DNA from: Coffea arabica
Taxonomy: Eukaryota > Streptophyta > Magnoliopsida > Gentianales > Rubiaceae
DNA: 64,000 nucleotides
Direction of reading: 5' to 3'
Assembly (NCBI RefSeq): GCF_036785885.1
Contig: NC_092312.1
Span: 23,516,001 to 23,580,000, forward strand
Under the pieces are notes generated by a model. It was given only the letters and a program-made list of their open reading frames with translations. It searched no databases and was not told the origin of the DNA. The first letter of the stretch is position 1. Each line of letters begins with the position of its first letter. Positions 1 through 12,111 of this stretch are shown one piece after another. The position numbers and the translations under genes are program-made.

Positions 1-42
1 TTACATTGATGCATTATAACAACCCTCGATCTTCACTTGCAG

Positions 43-3000
43 TTTGATGATTATCCAAGGGGACCACCAACAATCAATTCTGTGGAAAATCTGACTCCTG
101 ATAGTTTTTCGCATTCAATAGCACAATCTTCTACAATATTTGGTTCAGAGGCTGGGTACACAAGTTCTGAACTTGAGACTGCAGCTCCATCAAGCAGCAA
201 TGCCACTACTCAGAGTGCCTCTCTAGAATATGCTATGCCAGGTAGAGAAGCTAGTGGCCATCAGACATGTCATTCAAACCATACAGATTTAGTTCCCAAT
301 CAGGTAATTCCTATATTTTGTTCCTATTTACCAGATATGAGAAAGGTGACATGCTAGTATATCTTGTAAACAGCCATCTCAAAGTGTGATCCCTGCAAAT
401 GTGAGCATTTCAGAAAATGAACATGGGAGAAATGTTGCTCAAGAGGGCAGAAATTCATCTCCAGATGGCAATTGTTTTGAAAATCATGAGGTTGCAGTTC
501 TGGGTTCTGAGATTTCTGATTCTAGGTCCCTTGCTTCTGCCCTTGATCCTTTAGGAAGTCTTCTTCTGTCTGGTAACAGTAATGCTGAAGTGGACACACC
601 TTCCAGTTCAAGATTTCGTATGTCAGGTAGTGAGCAAGATCTTGGAAGAGGAGATTTGCTTCATCTTGATGTGGTGAGTATCCCTTCCAATATTTTATCT
701 AGTAGCATTGCTGAAATAAGTAGCAGTCAAGCAAGAAGGAACAATAGGAGGCTATATTGGGAAGCTTTATCAAGACGAAGTTTTAGCAGGATTAGTGATT
801 CCCCAACCATAGTTTTCGCCACAGGTCCTGCTGATGATCTAGGATCTGAGGACAGATGGCTTCTTAATTTGAGTGGTGATCTCCATTATGATGGTGTATT
901 TCATGATTCTGTTTACCTGGGTGCTAGAAGTAATTTCAGAAGTGGTCGAAGATGGCTCTTAAGATCTGAGGTGATTTATCATTCCCTCCTGAATTTAATC
1001 TGTAAAAAATTTGATATGCAGAAACCCATATTGCATACTTGTTTGCTGGTTGAAAAGTTTATGACTTGTCTCAGAATTTATCAAGGAATATTATATCTGA
1101 ATTCCAAGCTATCGCATCAGATAGAGTTGGTGCTTGGTCATTGAATTGGGATTTGCTCATGAATTTATGCATTTTGGCCTATCAGCATGTTGTTAAACTG
1201 ATTCTGTTTTAGCCTTGTCTCATAATCCATTAGTACATTATCAAATCGAAAATTTATTCTCGTTTCCAATTCTGAATCAGGCTGCTAACCTGAATTAATA
1301 TCGGTATTTAGAATTCTTTGGCAGGATTGTATGTTTTGAAGATTTAGAAGGATAACTTCCAAGAGTTAAATGGCAATTCACTCATCCTGGTTGTCAAAGG
1401 CAAAAGGCAAATTCCTATGTCATGTTGCTTGGTGTTTAGATCATGCACCTTCCTGATCGAAGCAAGCACAAAAACACTTAAATGTATCATTTACAATCCA
1501 GAAGCTTGTTGGGAAAAAGATAACATTGATTTTGGAAAAAGGCAATTAGCTAGAAAATAAGGTAAACGTGGACAAATTGAAAGTAGTAACAGTGCAAATG
1601 GTATCCTGCAACATTGAAACATGATGAGCACAAGTGACCATAACGAAAGGATGGGCAACTATAAAGCCTCTAAAGAAAAATACATAATTTGCATTGTGGA
1701 AGAGCAGGAATTAGATTTTGTTATCTCTTGGTCATTGTCATTTAGGAAAATATTCATTCTTATAAGTTGATAATCTTCATCTCGAACCATATAGAGGAGG
1801 TCCTCATGCACCTCAAACCCAAGGTATCTAAGGGAAGTGAGGTTTCTGATATGTCCCTTTGGCTTGGAGCCTTGCTTACACTGCCTTTGACAATCATGTA
1901 CATTAGGTGGATATTTATGTAATTATGTAGCTGAAATGTATTACGTGTGATGTATGACTCTAATTTGTATTGCATGTTTCACTTTCCCTTTATATAATTT
2001 TTGGTTTTTTATACATGAACTTCATTTGCTGATATATTAGATGTTTCATGCCTATTCTAGTCTGGTTTTGGTAATCTCTGGACATCATTATTATTGGATT
2101 CGAACAGAGTTTTCCTAGTGACATAGATTGCTAAGTTCATATGCATTTTGTACACATCATGGAGACATGCTTACATGTGTCTGTAGTGCTGACTCGTGTC
2201 CTGCTGAGGCAAGAAGGAAGAAGGAGATGCTAGTTGTCTTCAAACTATTTATATACTGCCTTTGAATTGTATTATTATATATTTGACCTTTTATTCAGTT
2301 GAAAGAGTACACCTTTCTTCACCTACAGATTTCAGAAAGAGTTCTTGGCCATGGTGAGGGAGGGCGACGAACTGATTTTTGTGCATCTGGTCTTCATCCT
2401 GACGGTACATGCTCCTGTGATTCATTCTTCTCAGCTGAAGAGTCTAGTACTCTTGCAAGTATTTCACGAATTATCATGCTCGCTGAAGCTCTGTTTGAGG
2501 TAGATCATTAAACTTTTTAGCTGCAGTGATTTTGAAGAGAAGATAAATGGTCAATATAAAACCTACTTATCGTTCCATGTTATACTCATAATTTTTCTAG
2601 ATCATATTTTATTTCTTTCAACTTATTGAGTGTTCAATTTGGAAGACAAATTTTAGTAAAGAGTGGGCTTCCATCGCATTCAATAGACAGATACATAAAG
2701 CAATTATAAGATTGAGGATGACAATGTTGTTCAGTATTTGTATGAATTTATGATCCAGGGAGTGTCCTGTTCTAGAGATTAGCCCCTCCTTGTCTCTGAC
2801 AGTTTTAGTGTTTGGTACTTTTTACCTGGTTCTTGGTTTTGACAAAGAGTACTTGGAGTTAACTTGATCTGAAAGAAGATTCAAAACTCTAACGAACTTG
2901 AACTCAAGGGTTACTTTTCAATATCTCAAAAGGTTCCATCTGCATTGATAACATTTCTAATTTAGCAATCAACAGCTTGCTTCTGGACCTGTTGTGGCTC

Positions 3001-4535
3001 TCTGTCATTGAGAGTATATGTGAGAGATAGATTAACATAATATTAGTGATTTTGGAAAGACAAATGGAGAATTTTATTTAAATGCTAATTGTTTTTTAAC
3101 ATGAATGATATGTGTTTGACCTGTGACTGTGATGTAAAAGTAACACCACTTTTGTTTTTGTCATTTACTTGTTTTTGTCATTTACTTTAGTTGTTGGGAA
3201 ATGCTAGTCACAAGAAACAAATTGAAAACTGGATTTGCATTTCCAAGGGACACCAGAAGATTATGTATTTTATTCCTCTCTATTCTCAATGTGCTCTAGT
3301 TCCTTGCATTGATTATTATTTAATTAAGTAAATAGGTTGAGCACATTATCTGCTCTGATCTCTAGGTTTTGGATGAGATTCATCGGCAGCCGTTATCACT
3401 CTCACTGTCAATGCTTACACTCCCAGCTCCAGAGTCGGTTGTAGACTCATTTCCTCTCAAATATCACACAAAAGTAGACGCAACTGCAACCAGGCCAGGC
3501 GATACGCCACAGTAAGTCTGCTCAAGTTAGTGGATGGAGGATCCAACTTGCATTAATTTGGTTTGTTTTGCAAAGAATTCATGCTGTATGTGTCTTATAT
3601 GCAGGCTTTGTTTGTGTAGTTATGTTCCCTTTAGCGCAAAGCATGTTTTAGGCCAGCTGACATGTAGATTGATATTATGGGGTTTATCATTCATTTAACT
3701 GTTCTTGCACAAAGAAACCATGGGAGTTAGGTGTACAATGGGCTTCAAGAATGATATTGCTAACCAACCAATGGAAAAGAAAAGGAGAGGGAGTAAATTT
3801 TTGTCACGAGAGATTTTCAGTTGTAGCTCGCCCATGTGTCCTCTAGTTGTGTTGACAGGTTTCTGCACCAGTGTCTGGCTTTTGTTTATATATGCATAAT
3901 CAGGGAAAAGTAAAGATGAACAGGGGATTTATTCATATAATTGTGGTGCAGCTAAAATGCTTGAAATTGCATTGTCCAGAAATCTCTTAGGTTATACTCA
4001 CTTTAGCCCATTAAATACTTTTGTCGGGTTCGGTGGGAACCTGTTGAGATCATCTAAATAACTTCCCTTCTCTAATGACAGGCTTTGTAGTTCGACTTAT
4101 ATGTTCCTATGCAAGAGATTCAATTGTTTTCTGCATCCCAAGTTGCTTGTGAATTCTTTGTTCAAAAAACTAACTTGACACTAGCAGTTGTAGCATGGTA
4201 CCTTACCATTCCATGGATTACTTCTGTACAGTGACAGAACACTCATGTTAATACAGGTGCTACATTTGTTTGGCCGAGTACGAGGAAGGGGACAAATTAA
4301 GGGTTCTTCCCTGCAAACACGAATACCATATGCCTTGTATTGATAAATGGCTAAAAGAAATAAATAGGTAAGTCCATCAACTTTCTTTCTCCTGAAGCTC
4401 ATTGTTTTCTGTACACCAATAGTCACTCTTGCTCCTCTGTTGTGCTTCATCAGGGTATGCCCCCTCTGCAGATGCAATGTCTGTGAAGATCCAGAGCAAG
4501 ATTCTGTTACAAATAATGGAATACCCTCTCAATGA
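43..4535 (+). CDS. RING-H2 E3 ubiquitin ligase, 3' six exons (5' end outside window)
   Basis: Exons read as 43-303, 374-970, 2329-2499, 3366-3511, 4257-4367 and 4454-4535 (TGA), all with AG/GT borders and compatible phases, giving about 455 residues of C-terminal protein. The last two exons encode a RING-H2 finger: CYIC, 14 residues, CKHEYH, then C, 11 residues, CPLC. This pattern binds two zinc ions and recruits an E2 enzyme, so the protein should transfer ubiquitin to target proteins. The region before it is Ser-rich and low in complexity, with a basic stretch ([17 protein letters not shown]) and no obvious membrane segment, so the protein is probably soluble. The RING at the extreme C-terminus fits the RLIM-like plant RING family. 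The true start codon lies upstream of the window. The ligase function is well supported; the exact family member is not. Confidence 0.88.
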
Positions 4536-4807
4536 TACAACTGTAAATAGATATCTACACATGTATAATCATAAACGTAAAGTATGACAGCTTACATTTC
4601 TATCTACCTAAGCTGAAAAAATGATCTTTTATGTGTACTAGATGATATAAGCCAATGAATGTAATTCCATGGGCTAAAGCTTTTTCTATCTTCTGTTTAT
4701 GTGTTGGTTTTTGGGCTAATTGCTGCTGCTGCAAAGTTCTTGCTAGTTTGGAGTCACTGTTGCTAGGTTTTAACTAAGATTATGCAAAAAAACTGGTGTG
4801 TTGGAAT

Positions 4808-5273
4808 TAGGGCTGCAAATGAATCGAGACTTGCGAGCGACTCGAGTCAAACTCGCTCGATTCGAAATCGAGCTCGATATTAAGCTCGGCTCGCCAGCTC
4901 GAGTATATATATATATATATTTTTTTTTTTTTTAATTTTTTATTTAAGTATATATATATATATTTTTTTTAAGTATATATATATTATTTTAAGTACATAT
5001 ATATATTTTTATTTTAATAGTAAAATTACATATATATTCTTAATATTTTATTAAGAAAAAAATATTATTTTATTTATTTTTTAAAAAATAAAATAAAATA
5101 ATTATTTTTTATTTTTTTAAAAAATAAGATAATTATTTTTTATTTTTTTCGAGCTCGAGCTTGAAATTGTCGGCTCGTCGAGCTCGAGCTCGAGTTCAAG
5201 TTCACTAAAATTAAGTCAAGATTCGATTCGATTAGGTCAAAATTCGATTCGGTTCGCCTCGTTTGCAGCCCTA
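4808..5273. mobile_element. hAT-like MITE, 466 bp
   Basis: The ends are perfect 12-bp inverted repeats, TAGGGCTGCAAA at 4808 and TTTGCAGCCCTA at 5262. The subterminal parts are rich in CTCGAG/GAGCTCG words and the middle is almost pure A/T. The left flank GTTGGAAT (4800-4807) is matched imperfectly by GCTGTAAT (5274-5281) on the right and exactly by a second copy further right (see the tandem repeat at 5269). An 8-bp target duplication fits the hAT superfamily. No transposase is present, so it is non-autonomous. Confidence 0.8.
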
Positions 5274-5334
5274 GCTGTAATGGCAAAACTGAGATGCAAA
5301 GCCCTAGTTGGAATGGCAAAACTGAGATGCAAAG
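5269..5334. repeat. Tandem duplication 2 x 33 bp across a MITE junction
   Basis: Two adjacent 33-bp units (5269-5301 and 5302-5334) both start CCCTAG and end in ATGGCAAAACTGAGATGCAAAG. Each includes the last bases of the MITE plus target DNA. The second unit keeps the target duplication GTTGGAAT intact, while the first has drifted to GCTGTAAT. Confidence 0.85.
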
Positions 5335-7190
5335 GGAGAGAATTCAATCATGTAATACGAATGCAAAGAAATAGGCTCAGCTCTAAGGCGTTGTAGAGAA
5401 ATGACATTCTTTATTAAATACAAATTGGTCTAAACAGGCAAAGGATTTTCTTTCTCCTTTTTACTAGCTATAAATAAGCAAGCCCGATTTATGTGAACTA
5501 TAATAAACCATCTAAAGGAAACATATTAGTTGTGAGTTATTAAGCACTATAAACAAAATTAAATAAAATTTTTTGGGCAAAATCCGATTAGGAGAACACT
5601 GTCTTAAAGAAGGCCCATTACTGACTTGGACATTTAGTCAGGTAATTCATTCTCAGCATGAAAAACTTTAATATGCAAAATACCATGGGCTTATTTATTG
5701 CCAGTTTCCGGCTGTGTTTTTTGTTCTTGCTCTTGTAAGTCTAAATTCATTTCACTCCTTTCCTTAACAGCTCTGCCTCTTTCTCACTATTTAAGAAAAA
5801 GAAAATGTCTGTCTTTATTTTAAAGGGTCAAACAGCACGAGTTCCAACAAAATCCGGCATTCTTGGAACCCCTTGTTGCAAGCAGGAATGCAACTGGGCT
5901 CAGAAAGTCAGAATGCTAATGTGGAATTTATTAATCTTGGCCAGCTAAAGCTGCCAAGCTTGTGAGCTAACTCAAGTTTCATATCTCAAGTGTGAGTTCT
6001 TGAACTCAATTTCACTTTCACTTACCCCCTCTAACTTGTACCATCCAATCTATCCGTTCCGTCTTATTAATTTTACTGTAAGAATGTATACGCTAAGATT
6101 TCAATTAGTCGCCCATTAGCAGAATACGTCAATAAACTAATAATATTGCTGTATAATTTTAAAATTAAATTTTTTTTACACTGACGATATATACATTGGA
6201 TGATGTGACTGGATAACAACTAATTTCACATTAAATTTAAACTCTTTAAGTTCTTATACTTTACAAATGTGACATGCATTCACTGTCATTGACCTGTGCA
6301 CCGTTGTATACACGAAAGATGAATCTATAATCTATAGTTGCATTTATGTAATCAAATGCAGGCTGAGTCTTTTGTGGAACTTCGTACGCCCGGGCTTGTT
6401 GCTCACTCTTTTTAATAGAAAAACTGCACTCCTTTCTTTCGCACTTTCAGAGCAGCATATGTAATGTGCATGCCAAAAACCCAAACCAGAAAGAGTAGCA
6501 AGAAAGCAAAATGATTATGCTGATATGTGTTTCTGAGCCTGCCCGCGTGCGATCTTCTTCTGCTACATTTCGTATTGGGAAAGTTGATAAAAGGCTAAAG
6601 GCTGAGTTCCAAACATCCATCCAACAATACAATATCATACTCCAACACACGAGAAGAGTCATGAGTAATGTCTAATGATCGAGGTTGTTATCATCAATTA
6701 ATGATTCTATTATTATATAGCAACAAGAATTATAGTACACTCACAAATCACAGTGGACATAGTTTAGTAGTACTAATAGAAATTTTTTTTTTACTATTAG
6801 TACTATTAAAGATTATGCAGGAGTCATGGTTGTATAATATGTCCATTTAGGCCGCAATTTCTGGGTCTGCAACATTTTAGTATTTCCACAGTTCTCCATG
6901 AGGAGCAGGAACAACTGTACTCTTGAAAGCTGTGTTTTTATCAGTAAATTTCTAAGTATATTTCTGATTGTTAAGTGGCGTGCATTGAGGAAAAAATTTC
7001 TACGTTTCCTGTGAACATATTTTTTAATTACTTTTTTATTTTACGTATATCAAATTGTTACGGTATATTTGTCTATAAAAACTTCAAAAGATATTAATCC
7101 AAACGGGACGGCCTACATGTACATGTCTTGAGTCTTGACTAGGGGCTGGAGATCTTTTCTATCATTTTTGTGTTTTTACAAGTATCCCTT
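5335..7190. other. Gene-free spacer
   Basis: AT-rich sequence with only short ORFs that lack splice context or family resemblance. A stretch near 6170-6250 faintly resembles the ACACTGACAGTG MITE family seen elsewhere. Nothing else is recognised. Confidence 0.5.
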
Positions 7191-7336
7191 GTTTGGATTG
7201 TTAGTTCTCGTCAAAAAATTTTTACGTTTTTTATGAATACATTTTCTAATCATCTTTTTACCTCACATACATCAAATCGCTATAATACATTTTTCTACAA
7301 AAAAAAAAAAAAACTCCTAAAAATAGCAATTCAAAC
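7191..7336. mobile_element. GTTTGGATTG-family MITE, 146 bp
   Basis: It starts GTTTGGATTGTTA and ends TAGCAATTCAAAC, an imperfect inverted repeat. The interior contains the family words CCTCACATACATCAAATCGC and TACATTTTTCTACAAAAA that recur in the other copies in this window. No clear target duplication was found. Confidence 0.6.
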
Positions 7337-7961
7337 AGCTGTGGTGAAGATTTGATACACATTAAATAGAACCAAAATTGAAAAAATAAAAATCCTTTAT
7401 TCTATCAATATATAGGTTAACTCTTTCTTTTTTTCAGCTGGCTTGGTCTCTTAAGCGGTGATAATTGTACTAATATTATTGAGATTACCCAACCTCATTT
7501 AAGCTGGTCCAAAGTTGGGCATCATAATAGGGCAATTATGCGGGTGAATATTAATGCTGATTGATTCAATCCATCCAACAATCTGCAATAATCCCAGCTA
7601 CTCCGCAGACGCTAAGGCTACCCAATTACTGTCATAGATCCGAGACCTGCATCTAGTACCGGACATCGATTAGCATCTAACTGTCCTTTTCTTGTTCATT
7701 AATTTTTGAAGGCAGAATAACTACACTAGGTCCACTAATTGTTAGTCGGTTGATTTATTGTTGAATAAAGTTTTCTACAAAGTTTCTAGGTTTTCCTATC
7801 CTAGCTAGGGAATTTTTTTTTTTTTTACACAAATTTTAATTCTATTCATCTGTTGTACTAATGACAGAAAATACATCATCAAATGCGCCACAGAAATTAC
7901 AGGTCTCAAGGATCTAAACACATCATAGTACACTTAATTTGATATTACTTATCAAAAAAAA

Positions 7962-8104
7962 GATTAACATTATATACACTGTTAGTGTAAACAATAATAT
8001 TATAAGATACATGTGCAAAATTTGAATTTGAATTTCAAAATTTGTTCATGTGTCATCTATCCAACCGTGATAGTGTATACACTGGCATTGTATATAAAAT
8101 TTAC
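7962..8104. mobile_element. ACACTGTCAGTGT-family MITE
   Basis: Its ends are TATATACACTGTTAGTGTA and TAGTGTATACACTGGCATTG. The interior holds the family words AAAATTTGAATTTGAATTTC and TCATGTGTCATCTATCCAAC. Related copies lie at about 8720-8985, 10535-10645 and 15608-15752. Confidence 0.6.
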
Positions 8105-8709
8105 TAAAAAAAAAAAAAGAGTTAAAAAAATATTGTGATTTGTTTTGTGCCGAAATCTTTAGTCTTTATGCTTGAAAAGAAGCCTTGAATGTAGAAAAAA
8201 TGCCATTGGCTAACCCTACTAATACACACCAACACATCATATGTTAGCCTATCTATCCTCATATATTTTTGTGTTGCAATCGTAGAAAGGAAGAATAACT
8301 GAAACTTTAGGCAAAGCATCAGGACTGGGTTCATTGTCGGTGTGCTTTGGCTGCTGCTCATATATGTATGTCTTACGGCCCTTGATCATCATCTACCTAC
8401 TTTCCAAAAGCTAGACATTCTCCGGCAAGTCAACAATGCTTTTCTTTTTTTTTCCTTCTTTTTTCATGGTAATGAGCAGAATTGGTGCTCCAAAAGATAG
8501 GTGCTACGTTGTTACTGTCATGCAAAAGTGAGGAGGGATTGATCTATTACGTGCAAGTATGAGAAAACTCTGGAAACCAAGTTGATTATTGATGCAGAAT
8601 TGTTAGTTAGTTAATTAAAGAGGTTTTAGATGCACGCACGCAAAAAAGAAAGGGGAAAAATAAAAACAAAAACACATTGATATATATCCGAAACAAACCT
8701 GCAATTGTA

Positions 8710-8985
8710 TATATATATTAATCTTTCCCATATTGACAGTGCAGTATTGGATGAATGACAAGTATGTAAAATTTGAATTTAAAATTTAACTTTTACATAT
8801 ATGTCATGAATCAAACGATGATAGTGTATACACTGTCAGTATATATATATATTAATCTTTCCCATATTGACAGTGCAGTATTGGATGAATGACAAGTATG
8901 TAAAATTTGAATTTAAAATTTAACTTTTACACATATGTCATGAATCAAACGATGATAGTGTATACACTGTCAGTGTATATACATA
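8710..8985. repeat. Tandem duplication (134-bp period) of an ACACTGTCAGT-family MITE
   Basis: Two nearly identical head-to-tail copies begin AATCTTTCCCATATTGACAG at 8720 and 8854, a period of 134 bp. Each contains GGATGAATGACAAGTATG and ends TAGTGTATACACTGTCAGT. They differ at only a few bases, so the duplication looks recent. A (TA)n run follows at about 8980-9003. Confidence 0.85.
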
Positions 8986-10083
8986 TATATATATATATAT
9001 ATAGCTAATATGCATCGATGATTTTCGTTTTGCTGATAACTATCTCTCTTTTTTTTTTTTACCAAAGCCAGAAGACTTTTACGGCATTTTACAAACCTAA
9101 ATCCACAGAAAACCACAAAAGTCGGCAACTCTTGTGGTTTTTCAGAAGACTTATAAACTACCCCAAACCTCGATGTGGGATAACAACCTAAGCAGGTGAG
9201 CTGCTACTAAGACCTAAAGAGACTATCTCTCAAGTGTCTAAAAAATGGTAACCATCTCTCAAGCGTCAAAAAAATGGTTGATGATATTAGTTTTGGGTTA
9301 TGATTAAAAGTAATTTTTTTTAAAAAGCTTTTTTCTTCTTTTTTGTTTATGGGAAGAAGTATATTTCTTTACGCCAAAATTAGGTCCCAAAAGTATGTGC
9401 CGGGGAGAGGCACAATGTTTCTGTTGGGTGATAATGGGCAGAAGTTATGAAGTCAGGGAAAGATTAATGTGCAACATAATAGCAGGGACAAAACTGGCAA
9501 AGAATTGATGTGTTTTTCTAGTTGCAAAAACACAAGAATGTACAATAATAGAAATTTCACTGGATTAATTGAATGGAAATACAATTATCGAGTACAAAGG
9601 TAAGTGAACGTCATTATAAAGGGGAAAGTGTTGGGAAGATGGAGACAGGTATACATACATACATACACAAATACACACACAAATATATATATAGAGTAAC
9701 TTTTAAGAATTTTTAATTTGAGATAAATCAGCTTGCAAGCAGTAAAAGAGTCGATTAACTAAGATAATTAACTAGTAGTTAATACCTTAATTAACTTGCT
9801 TAGGTACATTAATCACTTGAGCTGGGAGAAATGAAGGCAAAAGCAAGAACTTGAAGATGTTTCTATTAATTTAGAAACTACAGAGACATTTTTGCCCTCG
9901 TATAAGACCAAGCCGAAGGTTCCATGTCACAAGGCCCATCGCCATGAATGCAAAATGCTGGTCTAGGTGAACAACAAATGAAAGTACGGCCAGATGATCA
10001 TTTCAAAAACTTCCAGTTGGTGACTGGAAAAGAGGTAAAATAATGGCTGGCCCCGGAATACTACAATTCGTAAATTAAGTTCT

Positions 10084-10232
10084 CATCTGGATTGCAAGTT
10101 TTTGGAGTTTTCGTAGAAAAATATACCGTAACAATATGATACGTGTGAGATAAAAAAAAAAGAGTGTGATTAGGAAATATATTGAGAGAATATTTCGAAA
10201 CTTGTCTAAGAAAAATCACAATCCAAATGATG
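10084..10232. mobile_element. GTTTGGATTG-family MITE
   Basis: The left end CATCTGGATTGCA and right end CACAATCCAAATGATG form an imperfect inverted repeat. The interior carries the family motif of a Tyr-codon-like AT tract followed by GATACGTGTGAGATAAAAA. A second, one-ended copy starts at about 10311 (GTTTGGATTGCATTTTTG). Confidence 0.55.
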
Positions 10233-10534
10233 ATTTTTTTAATCAGAATTTCTTGTATACAATGAAGTTTTAGCTTTATCACTCAAATTTCTTCCGCCCT
10301 TTCTGTGAAAATCGTTTGGATTGCATTTTTGTGGAGAGTTTTTGTAGAAAAATTATCATTAAATTTTTCTGAAATGTGATATCTGTGAGGTAAAAAAGCG
10401 ATTAAAAAAATACTAAAAAAAAATTCTCCAAAAGATCATATAATTTATCCACCAAAGATGCAACCCCAAACAAGGAAGCTACAAATGTAACGTGTTTTAA
10501 TGTCAAGCATTCATCATGTACTGGTTATGTGTAC

Positions 10535-10645
10535 GTTGACAGTGTCAGCATTGAAGGAATGATGATTATATAAAATTTGAATTAAAAATTTAATTTTTTA
10601 TGCATATGTCATGAATCTAACGGCGATACACTGTTAGTATATTCA
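10535..10645. mobile_element. ACACTGTCAGTGT-family MITE, degenerate
   Basis: It contains GTTGACAGTGTCAGCATTG, the family core AAAATTTGAATTAAAAATTT, CATATGTCATGAATCTAACG and a closing ACACTGTTAGTATA. Similarity to the copies at 8710-8985 is clear, though the ends are eroded. Confidence 0.55.
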
Positions 10646-11860
10646 AGATTTACTCAATTTTCAACAGTGTTTATAAAAGTCCTCAAGAAAACATATTCTT
10701 TTTCTGAATTTACATTTCTGTGCTCAATGCATTCCAACTTCCAAAATAATCACTTTTCTCCCCCCCCCCCCCCCCAAACAACCAAAACACCCCACCCAAA
10801 CCACAACAAACCCCCAAAAAAAAAAAAGAAAATAAGAGAAGCTTAGCATAAATATATTTTATTCCTGTATGCCATTTCTTCCAGCGTAGTCTGATTCAGC
10901 AACAATTTAGCCACAGTGAAGGTTAGGGGTTGTTTGATCGATAATCAAGGGCAAGAGATCATGGGAAAATTGCAAGAATCGGCTACCCATTTCTGCAATT
11001 CAGTCTATTAACAACACAACACATGATTGCTGTAAAAGTTTGGGAAATTGGCGATGGCTGACTAAGACAGAGAGGGCTATAGAGCAAATCAATTCATTAT
11101 TCATCATCAACCACCTCCTTTCGTTTTGTGCAGGTGAAGGAATTAAGTGGCTGCAGGGGCTGTAAATGCTCCGACCCCAAACGCTGAAAAACCTTGGATT
11201 CACATAATCTTGACCCCGTCCAAAGCAAACTAACTGGAAAAGCAGAAACCTCATGCTGCGAGATAAAAAAGAACATAATTGTAACCTCTTTCTGAGAACA
11301 TTAAAAAAGAGGGCCGGGGGGGGGGGGGTTGAGAATCGTTTTCTATCCAAGTCCAAATACATATGCTACTTCCAGTTTCTAATTCAGATAGCCGGCGGGT
11401 TATTAAGGGCTCAAAGACTCGTCATTTTGTCTATGCCTTGGGTAATTTTACAGTCTACTCAAATGACCAAATCCAGAAGCAGTAAATGCAGGAGGCATTC
11501 CGCCGGCCATTTGACACCGCTCTGCAGCCTCCTGACACCGCCGGCCATTTTTCCTCTCCCAAACACCCCCCCAAAAGCCCCATCCCATTTTACCAACCAC
11601 TCCACACCCACACAAACAAACTAAAAACACACCCATTAACACACACACACACACAGGCAGAAACCCAACTTCACTATTACATTCCACCATGACCAACCAC
11701 CCAAACACACCAAAGCCATTCCAATTCCCCAACCCAACCCAAACGACAAAGAATCTCCACTTCCTCATTTTCTTCTTCTTCTTCTTCTTTCTAATACCAG
11801 TAGTAGTAGTATACTGTATTTAACTAAGTACTGTAGCAGTAGAATCAATAATATTTCCTG
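10646..11860. other. Gene-free stretch upstream of the ATL4-type gene
   Basis: No gene is recognised. It holds a 16-bp C run near 10761, a G run near 11317, and short CA and CTT repeats near 11640 and 11770. The ORFs here owe their length to low-complexity tracts. Confidence 0.5.
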
Positions 11861-11880
11861 ACACGTGCCACTCACGTGTC
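11861..11880 (+). promoter_or_regulatory. Paired G-box/ABRE elements upstream of the ATL4-type gene
   Basis: Two CACGTG cores lie at 11862-11867 and 11873-11878. Taken as 8-mers they are GACACGTG and CACGTGTC, exact reverse complements separated by CCACT. Such sites bind bZIP and bHLH factors, and G-box/ABRE pairs are typical of ABA- or stress-responsive promoters. They lie about 235 bp before the start codon. A regulatory role is inferred. Confidence 0.55.
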
Positions 11881-11892
11881 CTTCAGAAAAAA

Positions 11893-11922
11893 CACCCAAC
11901 CCAACCCAACCCAACCCAACCC
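11893..11922. repeat. (CCAAC)n microsatellite
   Basis: A run of CCAAC units lies in the pyrimidine-rich leader or proximal promoter of the ATL4-type gene. It is distinct from the plant telomere repeat. Confidence 0.8.
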
Positions 11923-11983
11923 ACCATTAATTTCGTCCTCACTCCTCTCCTTCATCTTCCCCTCACCGGTCCCCTCCGTCCCT

Positions 11984-11991
11984 CATAAATA
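11984..11991 (+). promoter_or_regulatory. Possible TATA box of the ATL4-type gene
   Basis: CATAAATA sits in C/T-rich surroundings about 120 bp before the start codon, a plausible distance for a plant TATA box given a leader of roughly 90 bp. Confidence 0.4.
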
Positions 11992-12111
11992 CTCACCCCG
12001 TCCCCCTCCCCTACCCACCCCCCAACCCCATAAACTTCTTCAACATTTACTTGCCTAATTTCACCATTTAAGTCTCCGACAAAAAGGAAAAAAAAAAAAG
12101 AAGAAAATAAG

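Noticed and set aside
8100-8400. A possible CRISPR-like or satellite array suggested by repeated words between 7960 and 8990
   Set aside because: The repeats are MITE copies and one tandem doubling; there are no regular spacers, and the genome is a plant.
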